DNA of 64,000 nucleotides from Streptomyces sp. NBC_00344. Its GTDB lineage: Bacteria; Actinomycetota; Actinomycetes; Streptomycetales; Streptomycetaceae. This document shows positions 1-8,485 of the stretch, piece after piece. Under the pieces are notes generated by a model. The model made no database searches. It had not been told where the DNA came from and saw only the letters and a program-made list of their open reading frames with translations. The stretch covers positions 5,415,501 to 5,479,500 of the forward strand of contig NZ_CP107996.1 of assembly GCF_036088315.1 (NCBI RefSeq), written 5' to 3'. The position numbers and the translations under genes are program-made. How positions within the stretch are numbered: the first letter of the stretch is position 1; the number at the start of each line of letters is the position of its first letter.

Positions 1-108
1 GCGGCTGTCGTTGTGCGCATGGCAAGGATCACGACCCACTGTCGGCGACTTGGCTCTTCCTTACCTTTCTCTTTACCTGTCCTTGGTGCTTCCTGTACTC
101 TTCTTTTG

Positions 109-218
109 TGCGGAGGGGAGTACTCCCCAAGTGCGACGTTCCGTCAGTACGGACCACCCGGTCCCGGGGCGTCGGCCCATTGCGCCGATGAACGGCGCGG
201 GTGGAAGAGACCTCCGGT
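109..218 (+). ncRNA. yybP-ykoY (Mn2+-sensing) riboswitch
   Basis: The leader of the TerC gene contains the family's two conserved strands. GGGGAGTA at 115-122 lies opposite AGAGACC at 206-212. A perfect P1 helix joins 111-116 (CGGAGG) to 211-216 (CCTCCG), and an inner helix joins 154-159 (CCACCC) to 199-204 (GGGTGG). This class binds Mn2+ and commonly controls TerC-family (Alx/YkoY) and other manganese efflux genes, which fits the gene that starts 46 bases downstream. The hairpin-rich middle (160-198) is the variable arm. Mechanism (transcriptional or translational) cannot be decided here. Confidence 0.85.
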
Positions 219-263
219 AGCCACGACGCTGACCAAGTAGCCGTAGCAATCGCCGGAGGCGTG

Positions 264-1244
264 ATGAATGTTTCCCTGACCCTGTGGGCGCTGACCATTG
301 CCGGTCTGATCGCCCTGATCGCCGTCGACTTCGTCATCGGGCGCAAGCCTCACGACGTATCGATCAAGGAAGCCGGAATCTGGACAGTGGCCTGGATAGC
401 CCTGGCCGCACTCTTCGGGCTGGGCCTGCTGTTCTTCGGAAGCAGTCAGGCGTCGGGTGAGTTCTTCGCCGGCTTCATCACCGAGAAGTCGCTCAGCGTC
501 GACAATCTCTTCGTCTTCATCCTGATCATGGCGAAGTTCTCGGTGCCTTCTCATCTTCAGCAGCGTGTGCTGCTCTTCGGCGTGCTGATCGCGCTCGTCC
601 TTCGTGCGGTGTTCATCGCCGCGGGGGCCGCGATCATCGCCGGTTTCTCATGGGTGTTCTTTTTGTTCGGTGCCTTCCTGATCTACACCGCCTGGAAGCT
701 CATCAAGGAGGCGCGCTCCGATGAGGACGAAGCGGAGTTCGAGGAGAACCGGCTGCTCAAGTCCATTGAGCGGCGTTTCGGAGTCGCGGACGGATATCAC
801 GGCACCAAGCTCTTCATCAGGAGGAACGGCAAGCGCGTCCTGACCCCGCTGATGGTCGTCATGCTCGCCATCGGTACCACCGACGTGCTGTTCGCGATGG
901 ACTCGATTCCCGCGATCTTCGGTCTCACCCAGGACCCCTACATCGTCTTCACGGCCAATGCCTTCGCGCTGATGGGCCTGCGGCAGCTGTACTTCCTCAT
1001 CGGCGGCCTGCTCACCAAGCTCGTGCACCTCAGCTACGGGCTGTCGGTCATCCTGGGCTTCATCGGTGTCAAGCTGTTGTTGCACGCACTGCACGAGTCC
1101 GGGGTGCATGTGCCCGAGATCTCCATACCGGTCTCGTTGGCGGTGATCTGCGGGGTGCTGATCGTCACCACCGTCACCAGTCTGATAGCCAACGGGAAGG
1201 CAGCGGCAGCCGAGGAGTCAGGCAAGGACCGCATCGACGCCTGA
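264..1244 (+). CDS. TerC family integral membrane protein, probable Mn2+ exporter
   Basis: This 326-residue protein has several hydrophobic helices and the TerC pattern: an early membrane Asp (IALIAVDFVIG), the segment EKSLSVDNLFVF, and a later GTTDVLFAMDSIPAIFG motif with acidic residues inside membrane helices. A cytoplasmic charged loop (about residues 150-185) separates the two halves. ATG 264 was chosen because GGAGG (255-259) sits four bases before it; GTG 261 is too close. The upstream yybP-ykoY riboswitch and the known role of TerC/Alx proteins point to manganese export rather than tellurite resistance. That substrate is inferred. It is followed by a hairpin and a convergent gene. Confidence 0.9.
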   Translation: MNVSLTLWALTIAGLIALIAVDFVIGRKPHDVSIKEAGIWTVAWIALAALFGLGLLFFGSSQASGEFFAGFITEKSLSVDNLFVFILIMAKFSVPSHLQQRVLLFGVLIALVLRAVFIAAGAAIIAGFSWVFFLFGAFLIYTAWKLIKEARSDEDEAEFEENRLLKSIERRFGVADGYHGTKLFIRRNGKRVLTPLMVVMLAIGTTDVLFAMDSIPAIFGLTQDPYIVFTANAFALMGLRQLYFLIGGLLTKLVHLSYGLSVILGFIGVKLLLHALHESGVHVPEISIPVSLAVICGVLIVTTVTSLIANGKAAAAEESGKDRIDA

Positions 1245-1295
1245 CGACGGTGATCAACACCCGCGGCCGGCGCGCGGGCGCCGGGGCGGACGGGG

Positions 1296-1320
1296 GCCCC
1301 GGGGTGCATCCCCCCGGGGC
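1296..1320. terminator. Hairpin between convergent genes
   Basis: GCCCCGGGG (1296-1304) pairs with CCCCGGGGC (1312-1320) around a seven-base loop. It lies between the stops of the TerC gene (1244) and the convergent hydrolase (1333), so it can serve both. There is no T-run, as is usual in Streptomyces. Confidence 0.5.
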
Positions 1321-1332
1321 GGAGCGGGGCGG

Positions 1333-1989
1333 TCACCAGCCTCGTGCACGCCACTCGCCGAGGTGCGGACGCTCGTCGCCCAGTGTGGTGTCGTGCCCGT
1401 GCCCGGGATAGATCCAGCTCTCGTCGGCGAGTCGGTCGAAGAGCTTCGCCTCGACGCCGTCGAGAAGGCTCGTGAAGGACTCGGGATTTTTGTCGGTCTT
1501 CCCGACGCCCCCGGGAAAGAGGCAGTCCCCGGTGAAGACATGGGGGTGGCCGTGCGGGTCGTCGTACACGAGCACGATGGACCCGGGGGTGTGGCCGATC
1601 AGCCGGCGGGCGGTCAGCGAGGCCTCGCCGACCTGGATCGTGTCGCCGTCCTCGACCGGCACGTCCGTGGACACGGGAATGCCGTCAGTGTCGTAGCGGC
1701 CCGCGTAGGTGCGGGCGCCGGTCGCGGCGACGACCGCCTCCAGGGACTGCCAGTGGTCACCGTGCCGGTGGGTCGTGACGACGGAGGTGATCGAGTCGTC
1801 GCCGATCAGCTGAAGCAGTGTCGTGGTGTCGTTGGCCGCGTCGATGAGCAATTGCTCACCGGTCGCCCGGCAGCGCAGCAGATACGCGTTGTTGTTCATC
1901 GGGCCCACGGCGACCTTGGAGATCATCAGAGCTGTCAGCTCGTGTACGTCCGCCCCGCCGCCGACCTTCACCATTCCGCTGTACGTCAT
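1333..1989 (-). CDS. MBL-fold (glyoxalase II-like) metal-dependent hydrolase
   Basis: A 218-residue metallo-beta-lactamase-fold protein. It shows the metal motif THRHGDHW, then a His in LIGHTPGS, Asp in FTGDCLF and His in YPGHGHDT, which is the usual set of ligands for a two-metal hydrolase. Length and motif order resemble glyoxalase II and small thioesterase-type hydrolases. The substrate cannot be told. The ATG at 1989 is supported by a TAGAAT -10 hexamer exactly seven bases upstream, which would give a leaderless mRNA. Neighbours give no pathway clue. Confidence 0.85.
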   Translation of the reverse strand: MTYSGMVKVGGGADVHELTALMISKVAVGPMNNNAYLLRCRATGEQLLIDAANDTTTLLQLIGDDSITSVVTTHRHGDHWQSLEAVVAATGARTYAGRYDTDGIPVSTDVPVEDGDTIQVGEASLTARRLIGHTPGSIVLVYDDPHGHPHVFTGDCLFPGGVGKTDKNPESFTSLLDGVEAKLFDRLADESWIYPGHGHDTTLGDERPHLGEWRARGW

Positions 1990-1996
1990 GCCTCTG

Positions 1997-2002
1997 ATTC
2001 TA
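1997..2002 (-). promoter_or_regulatory. -10 element TAGAAT, leaderless start of the MBL hydrolase
   Basis: On the minus strand TAGAAT matches the Streptomyces consensus TAGRRT fully. Seven bases separate it from the ATG at 1989, which puts +1 at the start codon. No clear -35 box is seen. Confidence 0.5.
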
Positions 2003-2620
2003 GAGCGGGGGGAGCACCGGCAGGGCGCCTGCGGGGGCTTTGAGGCCTGCGCCGTCCCTGCGGCCCGAAAGCCATCCCACCAGTGCCTGGGGAGGCCCGG
2101 TGACCCCGGCCACCGCGGGGTCGCCGGAGAAACGCCGGCGCAGGAAATCGATCTCCCGCTCGATGAACTCCTCCGGCAGGTCCTCCAGTTCGTAACCGAT
2201 GTTCAGATCGACGTGATGCAGCGCGACCTCGACCCAGCGCCGGAAGGGCACCCGGGCGGCGGAGTCGGTGACGCCGTTGCGCAGCGTGACGGTGCGTGAC
2301 CAGTCGGCCGGAAGTCCCGTCCGCTCGCGGAAACGGGCAGCACTCCCGCGCACGTCCTCCAGCTGCACGGCGTGCGGGCGCGGGGCATCGCGCTCGATGT
2401 CCGCGTCGCGGGCCTCGGAGGTTTCGTACATCGGCAGGCCGGCGAGTACGTTGCCCAGGGCATCCGCATTGCGGGCGATATGAGCCAGTACGTGGCCGCG
2501 CGACCAGCCGGGGAGCCGTGAAGGGCCGGCGAGCGTAACGTTGTCCAGTCCGGCCACGGCGGCGAGGAGCCGCTCGGTCGCTTCGTCCAGGGAAGCCAGG
2601 TCGCGCTCGTGATCGATCAT
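2000..2620 (-). CDS. Maleylpyruvate isomerase family (mycothiol-dependent, DinB-like) protein
   Basis: A 206-residue protein with the MDMPI/DinB_2 four-helix layout. It has [20 protein letters not shown] early, a metal-ligand-type His (HVLAHI), and a later [10 protein letters not shown] segment with two more His. Such proteins use mycothiol, the actinobacterial thiol, or are metal-dependent DinB-like enzymes; the substrate is unknown. The start at ATG 2620 (MIDHERD) is preferred over upstream codons: the reading upstream is not protein-like, and TATCGT lies seven bases before the ATG. Confidence 0.75.
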   Translation of the reverse strand: MIDHERDLASLDEATERLLAAVAGLDNVTLAGPSRLPGWSRGHVLAHIARNADALGNVLAGLPMYETSEARDADIERDAPRPHAVQLEDVRGSAARFRERTGLPADWSRTVTLRNGVTDSAARVPFRRWVEVALHHVDLNIGYELEDLPEEFIEREIDFLRRRFSGDPAVAGVTGPPQALVGWLSGRRDGAGLKAPAGALPVLPPL

Positions 2621-2808
2621 GCGGCTGACGATAGGCCCCGCCACTCCTTCGGGTGAAGGTGTTTGCCCGAGACCGTAAATCGAATGCACGTGCTATAAGC
2701 TCGTGAGAGGCATCCAACAAGCCATCCCAAGACATCGCTGAGGCGCCCCCCATACCCTGGGGAGGGGGCTCCGCCCCTGCTTCTTCTCTCAGAAAGGTGC
2801 GGACCGGC

Positions 2809-5800
2809 GTGGCCGACCGTCTCATCGTTCGTGGCGCTCGTGAGCACAACCTCAAGAACGTCTCGATCGACCTCCCGCGTGACTCCCTGATCGTCTTCAC
2901 CGGGCTCTCCGGTTCGGGCAAGTCCTCCCTCGCGTTCGACACGATCTTCGCCGAGGGGCAGCGGCGCTATGTCGAATCGCTGTCCTCGTACGCCCGGCAG
3001 TTCCTCGGCCAGATGGACAAGCCCGATGTGGACTTCATCGAAGGCCTCTCGCCGGCGGTTTCCATCGACCAGAAGTCGACCTCGCGCAACCCGCGCTCGA
3101 CGGTCGGCACCATCACCGAGGTCTACGACTACCTGCGTCTGCTCTTCGCGCGCATCGGAAAGCCGCACTGCCCGCAGTGCGGCCGGCCCATCTCTCGCCA
3201 GTCGCCGCAGGCCATCGTCGACAAGGTTCTCGAGCTGCCCGAGGGCAGCCGCTTCCAGGTGCTCTCGCCGCTCGTGCGGGAGCGCAAGGGCGAGTTCGTG
3301 GACCTCTTCTCCGACCTCCAGACCAAGGGCTACAGCCGCGCCCGGGTCGACGGCGAGACGATCCAGCTCGCCGAGCCTCCCAAGCTGAAGAAGCAGGAGA
3401 AGCACACCATCGAGGTGGTCATCGACCGCCTCACGGTGAAGGACACCGCCAAGCGCCGTCTCACCGACTCGGTGGAGACTGCCCTCGGGCTGGCCGGCGG
3501 CATGGTCATTCTCGACTTCGTCGATCTGCCGGCTGACGACCCCGAGCGTGAGCGGATGTACTCCGAACACCTCTACTGCGCCTACGACGACCTGTCCTTC
3601 GAGGAGCTGGAGCCACGTTCCTTCTCCTTCAACTCGCCCTTCGGCGCCTGCCCCGACTGCACCGGCATCGGTACGCGCATGGAGGTGGATCCCGAGCTGA
3701 TCGTCCCCGACGAGGACAAGTCTCTCGACGAGGGCGCGATCTCGCCGTGGTCCCAGGGCCACACCAAGGAATACTTCGCGCGGCTGGTCAACGCGCTCGC
3801 CGAAGAACTCGGCTTCCGCACGGACATCCCCTGGGCCGGGCTGCCGCAGCGTGCCAGGAAGGCCCTGCTGCACGGCCACAGGACCCAGATCGAGGTCCGC
3901 TACCGCAACCGCTACGGGCGTGAGCGCGCTTACACGACCTCCTTCGAGGGAGTCCTGCCCTTCGTCAAACGGCGTCACTCGGAAGCCGAGAGCGACTCCA
4001 GCCGTGAGCGCTTCGAGGGCTATATGCGCGAAGTGCCCTGCCCCACCTGCGAGGGCACCCGGCTCAAGCCGATCGTCCTGGCGGTCACGGTGATGGAGAA
4101 GTCCATCGCCGACGTCGCCGCTATGTCCATCAGCGAATGCGCGGAATTCCTGGGCCGGCTGAAGCTCAACGCCCGGGACAAGAAGATCGCCGAGCGAGTG
4201 CTGAAGGAGGTCAACGAACGGCTGAAGTTCCTGGTCGACGTCGGTCTCGACTACCTCTCTCTGAACCGCGCGGCCGGCACCCTTTCGGGAGGCGAGGCGC
4301 AGCGCATCCGCCTGGCCACCCAGATCGGCTCGGGCCTGGTCGGCGTGCTCTATGTGCTGGACGAGCCGTCCATCGGACTGCACCAGCGCGACAACCACCG
4401 GCTCATCGAGACACTGGTGCGGCTCCGCGACATGGGGAACACGCTCATCGTCGTCGAGCACGACGAGGACACCATCAAGGTCGCCGACTGGGTCGTCGAC
4501 ATCGGCCCCGGCGCGGGTGAGCACGGGGGCAAGGTCGTCCACTCGGGATCGCTGAAGGAGCTGCTCACCAACGATGAGTCGCTGACCGGCCAGTATCTGG
4601 CGGGCAAGCGGGCCATCCCGATTCCGGACCTGCGCAGGCCGGCGGACCCGGGGCGGCAGCTGACGGTGCACGGTGCCCGGGAGAACAACCTGCAGGACAT
4701 CGACGTGTCCTTCCCGCTCGGCGTGCTGACCGCGGTCACCGGTGTCTCGGGTTCCGGCAAGTCCACGCTGGTCAATGACATCCTCTACACCCATCTGGCA
4801 CGCGAGCTCAACGGTGCGCGCACGGTGCCGGGCCGGCACACCCGGGTGGACGGCGACGACCTGGTCGACAAGGTCGTGCATGTCGACCAGTCGCCCATCG
4901 GCCGCACCCCCCGGTCCAACCCGGCTACGTACACGGGTGTCTTCGACCACGTCCGCCGGCTCTTCGCCGAGACGATGGAGGCCAAGGTCCGCGGCTATCT
5001 GCCGGGCCGGTTCTCCTTCAACGTCAAGGGCGGCCGCTGCGAGAACTGCTCGGGCGACGGCACGATCAAGATCGAGATGAACTTCCTGCCGGACGTGTAC
5101 GTCCCCTGCGAGGTCTGTCACGGGGCGCGCTACAACCGGGAGACGCTGGAGGTCCACTACAAGGGCAAGTCCATCGCCGAGGTTCTCGACATGCCGATCG
5201 AGGAGGGCCTGGACTTCTTCGAGGCCGTGCCGACCATCGCACGTCATCTGCGCACGCTCCACGAAGTCGGTCTCGGATATGTCCGTCTCGGCCAGTCCGC
5301 GCCCACACTCTCGGGCGGTGAGGCCCAGCGTGTGAAGCTGGCGAGCGAGCTTCAGAAGCGCTCGACGGGGCGCACCGTGTACGTGCTCGACGAGCCCACC
5401 ACCGGACTTCATTTCGAGGACATCAGCAAGCTGATCAATGTGCTGTCCGGCCTGGTGGACAAGGGCAATTCGGTGATCGTCATCGAGCACAACCTGGATG
5501 TCGTCAAGACCGCCGACTGGGTCATCGACATGGGCCCCGAAGGCGGCAGCGGCGGCGGCCTGGTCATCGCCGAGGGCACACCGGAGCAGGTAGCCGGGAT
5601 CCCGGCCAGCCATACCGGCAAGTTCCTCCGCGACATCCTTGACGCCGAGCGGATCAGCGACGCGACACCGGTGAGAAGGAAGACCCCAGCCACGGCGAAG
5701 AAGACAGCCACCGCGAAGAAGGCAGCCACGGCCAAGAGGGCTGTCGCCGCCGCGAGCACGGCCACGGCCAAGAAGGCTGTCACCGCCAAGAACACAGCCA

Positions 5801-5856
5801 CCGCCAAGAAGGCCACCACCGCGAAGAAGGTGACCCGCCCACGCCGCGCTTCGTGA
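2809..5856 (+). CDS. uvrA: Excinuclease ABC subunit A
   Basis: The 1015-residue damage-sensing ATPase of nucleotide excision repair, which loads UvrB at DNA lesions. It has two ABC modules: Walker [10 protein letters not shown] at residues 32-40 and GVSGSGKST near 645, with LSGGEAQR signatures near 491 and 834. Zinc motifs include CPQC (about 121), CPDC (about 281), CPTC and the pair CENC...CEVC (about 743-770). GTG 2809 gives the family N-terminus [18 protein letters not shown] 2797 would add four residues. The last roughly 60 residues (from 954) are a Lys/Ala/Thr-rich tail of repeated TAKKA units, unlike the body of the protein. The next gene overlaps its stop. Confidence 0.97.
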   Translation: MADRLIVRGAREHNLKNVSIDLPRDSLIVFTGLSGSGKSSLAFDTIFAEGQRRYVESLSSYARQFLGQMDKPDVDFIEGLSPAVSIDQKSTSRNPRSTVGTITEVYDYLRLLFARIGKPHCPQCGRPISRQSPQAIVDKVLELPEGSRFQVLSPLVRERKGEFVDLFSDLQTKGYSRARVDGETIQLAEPPKLKKQEKHTIEVVIDRLTVKDTAKRRLTDSVETALGLAGGMVILDFVDLPADDPERERMYSEHLYCAYDDLSFEELEPRSFSFNSPFGACPDCTGIGTRMEVDPELIVPDEDKSLDEGAISPWSQGHTKEYFARLVNALAEELGFRTDIPWAGLPQRARKALLHGHRTQIEVRYRNRYGRERAYTTSFEGVLPFVKRRHSEAESDSSRERFEGYMREVPCPTCEGTRLKPIVLAVTVMEKSIADVAAMSISECAEFLGRLKLNARDKKIAERVLKEVNERLKFLVDVGLDYLSLNRAAGTLSGGEAQRIRLATQIGSGLVGVLYVLDEPSIGLHQRDNHRLIETLVRLRDMGNTLIVVEHDEDTIKVADWVVDIGPGAGEHGGKVVHSGSLKELLTNDESLTGQYLAGKRAIPIPDLRRPADPGRQLTVHGARENNLQDIDVSFPLGVLTAVTGVSGSGKSTLVNDILYTHLARELNGARTVPGRHTRVDGDDLVDKVVHVDQSPIGRTPRSNPATYTGVFDHVRRLFAETMEAKVRGYLPGRFSFNVKGGRCENCSGDGTIKIEMNFLPDVYVPCEVCHGARYNRETLEVHYKGKSIAEVLDMPIEEGLDFFEAVPTIARHLRTLHEVGLGYVRLGQSAPTLSGGEAQRVKLASELQKRSTGRTVYVLDEPTTGLHFEDISKLINVLSGLVDKGNSVIVIEHNLDVVKTADWVIDMGPEGGSGGGLVIAEGTPEQVAGIPASHTGKFLRDILDAERISDATPVRRKTPATAKKTATAKKAATAKRAVAAASTATAKKAVTAKNTATAKKATTAKKVTRPRRAS

Positions 5857-6668
5857 CCACGCCGGTGGAGGCAAGGACCGACGACGGTGCGCGGCTCTGG
5901 GCCGAGCGTCGTGGTGAAGGGCCGCCCGTGGTGTTCTGCCACGGCGGCCCCGGTCTGTGGGACACCCTGGAGGACGTGGCCGAGTTGGTACCCGGCCATA
6001 CCGTGTACCGCTGGGACCAGCGGGGATGCGGTCGCTCCGCACCGTCCGACGGCCCGTACACTCTCGCCGGCTCGGTCGCGGACCTCGATGCGGTGCGCCA
6101 CAGCTCCGGGCTGGAGCGCATGGCGCTGCTCGGCCACTCATGGGGCGCTCAACTGGCCCTGAGCTATGCACTGGAGCATCCCGCACGGGTCAGCAGCCTC
6201 ATCTATCTTTCCGGCACCGGCATCGACCCCGACGCCACCTGGCATCCGCAGTTCGTACGCCACCTCCATGCGGGCCTGGGGGAGCATCTGGGACGCTGGC
6301 GGACTCTCAGCGGCCGGGAGCGTGCCGTGCTCCAGTGGGCCGTCGAGTTCCAGGACCCGGGCCGTGCACGAGAGTTGGCCGAGCGCATGGCCACCCCCTG
6401 GTTCGGCATCAACCACACCGCCAACGACACCATCAACGCGGAGAACCAGCAGAGCTGGGGCACCCCGGAACTGCACGCGAGATGCGCCGCGCTGGACGTC
6501 CCGGTGCTGATCGTGGACGGGGACCGCGACCTCCGTCCACGCTCGGCAGTGGACTCGCTCGAGCGGGCGCTGCCCCGCGTCCGGCGGGTCACCATCCGAG
6601 GCGCCGGGCACCTGCCCTGGGCGGAGGACCCGGAAGCGTTCCGGGCGGCCGTCGCCGCGTTTCTCTGA
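5853..6668 (+). CDS. Alpha/beta hydrolase (proline iminopeptidase-like)
   Basis: A 271-residue alpha/beta hydrolase. It has the HGGPG oxyanion motif near residue 30, WDQRGCGRS, the nucleophile elbow GHSWG (Ser nucleophile near residue 95), a late Asp (VDGDRDLR) and the catalytic His in [11 protein letters not shown] at the end. HGGPG plus DQRGCGRS is typical of prolyl iminopeptidases and related hydrolases (peptidase S33), but the true substrate is open. The GTG start overlaps the uvrA stop (GTGA), so the two are probably co-transcribed. Confidence 0.85.
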   Translation: MTTPVEARTDDGARLWAERRGEGPPVVFCHGGPGLWDTLEDVAELVPGHTVYRWDQRGCGRSAPSDGPYTLAGSVADLDAVRHSSGLERMALLGHSWGAQLALSYALEHPARVSSLIYLSGTGIDPDATWHPQFVRHLHAGLGEHLGRWRTLSGRERAVLQWAVEFQDPGRARELAERMATPWFGINHTANDTINAENQQSWGTPELHARCAALDVPVLIVDGDRDLRPRSAVDSLERALPRVRRVTIRGAGHLPWAEDPEAFRAAVAAFL

Positions 6669-6819
6669 CCGGGCCGCGACACGATCGCTGGGCGCACCTC
6701 AGGACATGCGGCCCGGGCCTCCCAGGCACACGTAGCGCGGCGCACTCAGCACACGGCGGCCCGGCGCGGCCCGAGGACGCCGCCCGGCGTACCTCGCGAC
6801 ACGGCCGCCCCGGCGCGCC

Positions 6820-7740
6820 TCAGCCCCTCAGCTCGTGTGCGTACGGCGGCTGGGCCCCGGCCCGTGAACAGGTCACGGCCGCTGCCCGCGCCGCGAAGCC
6901 CAGCACCTCGGCCCAGTCGCCGCCGGAGAGCGCCGAGGTCGCACGGGCCGACAGCGCGTCCCGCGCAGCGAGGCTGTGCAGCAGTCCCGCGTTGACCGTG
7001 TCGCCCGCGCCGATCGTGTCCACCACGTCGACGGGTGCCCCGGGGACGGTGTACTCACCGCCTGACCTGGTCCGCACGGTCAGCCCGTCCCCGCCGTGCG
7101 TGATCACCACGGCCTCCGGACCGGCGGCCAGCCATTCCTGCGGGGTGCCGCCGAGCCATCTCGCATCATCGTCGGACAGCTTCAGCAGTGTCACGTCCGG
7201 CAGCCAGCCCCGGAACCGCTTGCGGTAGCCGTCCGGGTCGGGGATCAGCCCTGCGCGGATGTTCGGGTCCAGCAGCGTGAACACACCGCGGGCGGATTCT
7301 CTCCGCAGCAGCGCTTCATACGCACTCGCGCCCGGTTCGAGCACCAGCGAACAGGTGCCGACAGACAACGCCCTCGCACCAGGCGGTAGCCGGTCCGGCA
7401 GCTCGAAGAGGCGGTCGGCACTGCCCTCGGCGTAGAACCCGTACCCGGCGGAGCCGGCGGCGTCGAGCGCCGCCACCGCGAGCGTCGTCGGCTCATCGCC
7501 ACGCTGCACCAGGGAGAGACCGACCCCTGCGGACCGGAGCGCGTCGAGCAGCGCATCGCCGAAGTGGTCCGTGGACACCCTGGAACAGAAGTTCACCGGG
7601 GAGCCCATCCGTCCCAGCGCTATGGCGGTGTTGTAAGGACCACCGCCCAGCCGTGGCAGCAGGGCGGGCAGTGGCTCGCCGGGCACCAGGGCGTGCTGCG
7701 GCACCAGGTCGATCAGGGACTCTCCGGCGACGGTGATCAC
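6820..7740 (-). CDS. PfkB-family carbohydrate kinase (fructokinase-like)
   Basis: A 306-residue ribokinase/PfkB kinase. It carries the N-terminal sugar-binding signature GGGPYNTAIALGRMG and the C-terminal DTIGAGDTVNAGLL motif with the anion hole and catalytic Asp. ATP-dependent phosphorylation of fructose or another small sugar is likely; the exact substrate cannot be read. The start is placed at GTG 7740 (VITVAGESLIDLVP), the family-typical N-terminus. The Arg-rich stretch upstream would not fit, and TACGTT lies eight bases upstream. No sugar transporter is adjacent. Confidence 0.85.
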   Translation of the reverse strand: MITVAGESLIDLVPQHALVPGEPLPALLPRLGGGPYNTAIALGRMGSPVNFCSRVSTDHFGDALLDALRSAGVGLSLVQRGDEPTTLAVAALDAAGSAGYGFYAEGSADRLFELPDRLPPGARALSVGTCSLVLEPGASAYEALLRRESARGVFTLLDPNIRAGLIPDPDGYRKRFRGWLPDVTLLKLSDDDARWLGGTPQEWLAAGPEAVVITHGGDGLTVRTRSGGEYTVPGAPVDVVDTIGAGDTVNAGLLHSLAARDALSARATSALSGGDWAEVLGFAARAAAVTCSRAGAQPPYAHELRG

Positions 7741-7787
7741 AGGGTCCGAACGTAGCCGAACCCGTCGCAGCCGTAAACGCATCGATC

Positions 7788-7877
7788 GCAGCGGATGTCA
7801 CGGACGCAGCGGATGTCACACACGCAGCGGATGTCACACACGCAGCGGATATCACGCACGCTGCGGATGCCCGTGGT
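7788..7877. repeat. 18-bp tandem repeat, about five units
   Basis: Five head-to-tail 18-base units start at 7788, 7806, 7824, 7842 and 7860. Units 2 and 3 are identical, units 1 and 4 differ at a few bases, and unit 5 is degenerate. The core is GCAGCGGATGTCACACAC. The array lies between the divergent sugar kinase and Rieske genes. It is open in several frames because 18 is a multiple of three, but no start or domain supports translation. Confidence 0.9.
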
Positions 7878-7996
7878 CGCTGCGGCCGCTCCGCGTGCTG
7901 CGGTGGCCACGGAGATCGCCGGGGCTCCCCACCGGTATCGTCGCGTCCGTCACCTGTGCCGGTGAACGATCCATGCCTGTGAACAGTGGAGCCCGC

Positions 7997-8422
7997 ATGT
8001 CCGACCTGCCTCCCACCCGCCGTACCGTCCTCATGGGAGCAGCCCTCGCGGGCGCCGCCGGGCTCGGACTCACCGCCTGCTCGGGCGGTGGCGGCGGCTC
8101 ATCGGCGGGACCGGACAAGCCCGTCGACCTCGGCTCGGCGGACGCGGTCCCGGTCGGTGGCGTCACGTACTACCGCGACGAATTCCTGATCGTGAGCCGG
8201 CCGAGCGCCGACGAGTACAAGGCGCTCTGGTCGCGCTGCACCCATCAGAACTGCCCGCTGGACAAGATCGAGGGCACAGTGGGCATCTGCCCCTGCCACG
8301 GCAGCCGGTTCGACGTCACCAACGGCAAGGTGCTGCACGGCCCGGCCAGCAGGCCGTTGTCCGACGTCCCGGTGAAGGTCGTGGGAGGCAAGCTGATCGC
8401 GGGCCGCGACGAGAAGGCGTGA
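7997..8422 (+). CDS. Rieske (2Fe-2S) protein, Tat-exported lipoprotein
   Basis: A 141-residue exported Rieske protein. A twin-arginine signal (RR at residues 8-9, then a hydrophobic stretch) ends in the lipobox LTAC with Cys28. A Gly/Ser linker follows. The Rieske cluster ligands are C81-x-H83 and C98-x-x-H101 (CTHQNC...CPCHGSRF). It should sit on the outer face of the membrane and move electrons, but the partner is not evident. ATG 7997 follows TGGAG at a good distance; ATG 7973 in the same frame is an alternative that adds eight residues. Confidence 0.88.
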   Translation: MSDLPPTRRTVLMGAALAGAAGLGLTACSGGGGGSSAGPDKPVDLGSADAVPVGGVTYYRDEFLIVSRPSADEYKALWSRCTHQNCPLDKIEGTVGICPCHGSRFDVTNGKVLHGPASRPLSDVPVKVVGGKLIAGRDEKA

Positions 8423-8472
8423 CCCCGCGCTCCGTGACCCCGCGGTGACCTCATGCTGTCAGTCGCCGCCAG

Positions 8473-8478
8473 TAGGGT
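8473..8478 (+). promoter_or_regulatory. -10 element TAGGGT, leaderless start of uvrC
   Basis: TAGGGT matches the TAGRRT consensus and lies seven bases before ATG 8486, so +1 should fall at the start codon. The -35 region is not recognisable. Confidence 0.5.
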
Positions 8479-8485
8479 GGGAGAC

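Noticed and set aside
2617..6186. 1189-residue open frame on the minus strand
   Set aside because: It is a shadow of uvrA and the hydrolase: no family match, composition dictated by the opposite strand's GC-rich codons, no ribosome site.
7788..7877. CRISPR array
   Set aside because: The 18-base units are directly tandem with no unique spacers, and no cas genes are in the window.
7733..7996. N-terminal extension of the Rieske protein through the tandem repeat
   Set aside because: It would bury the Tat signal and lipobox inside the protein. The start at 7997 has a ribosome site and a complete signal peptide.
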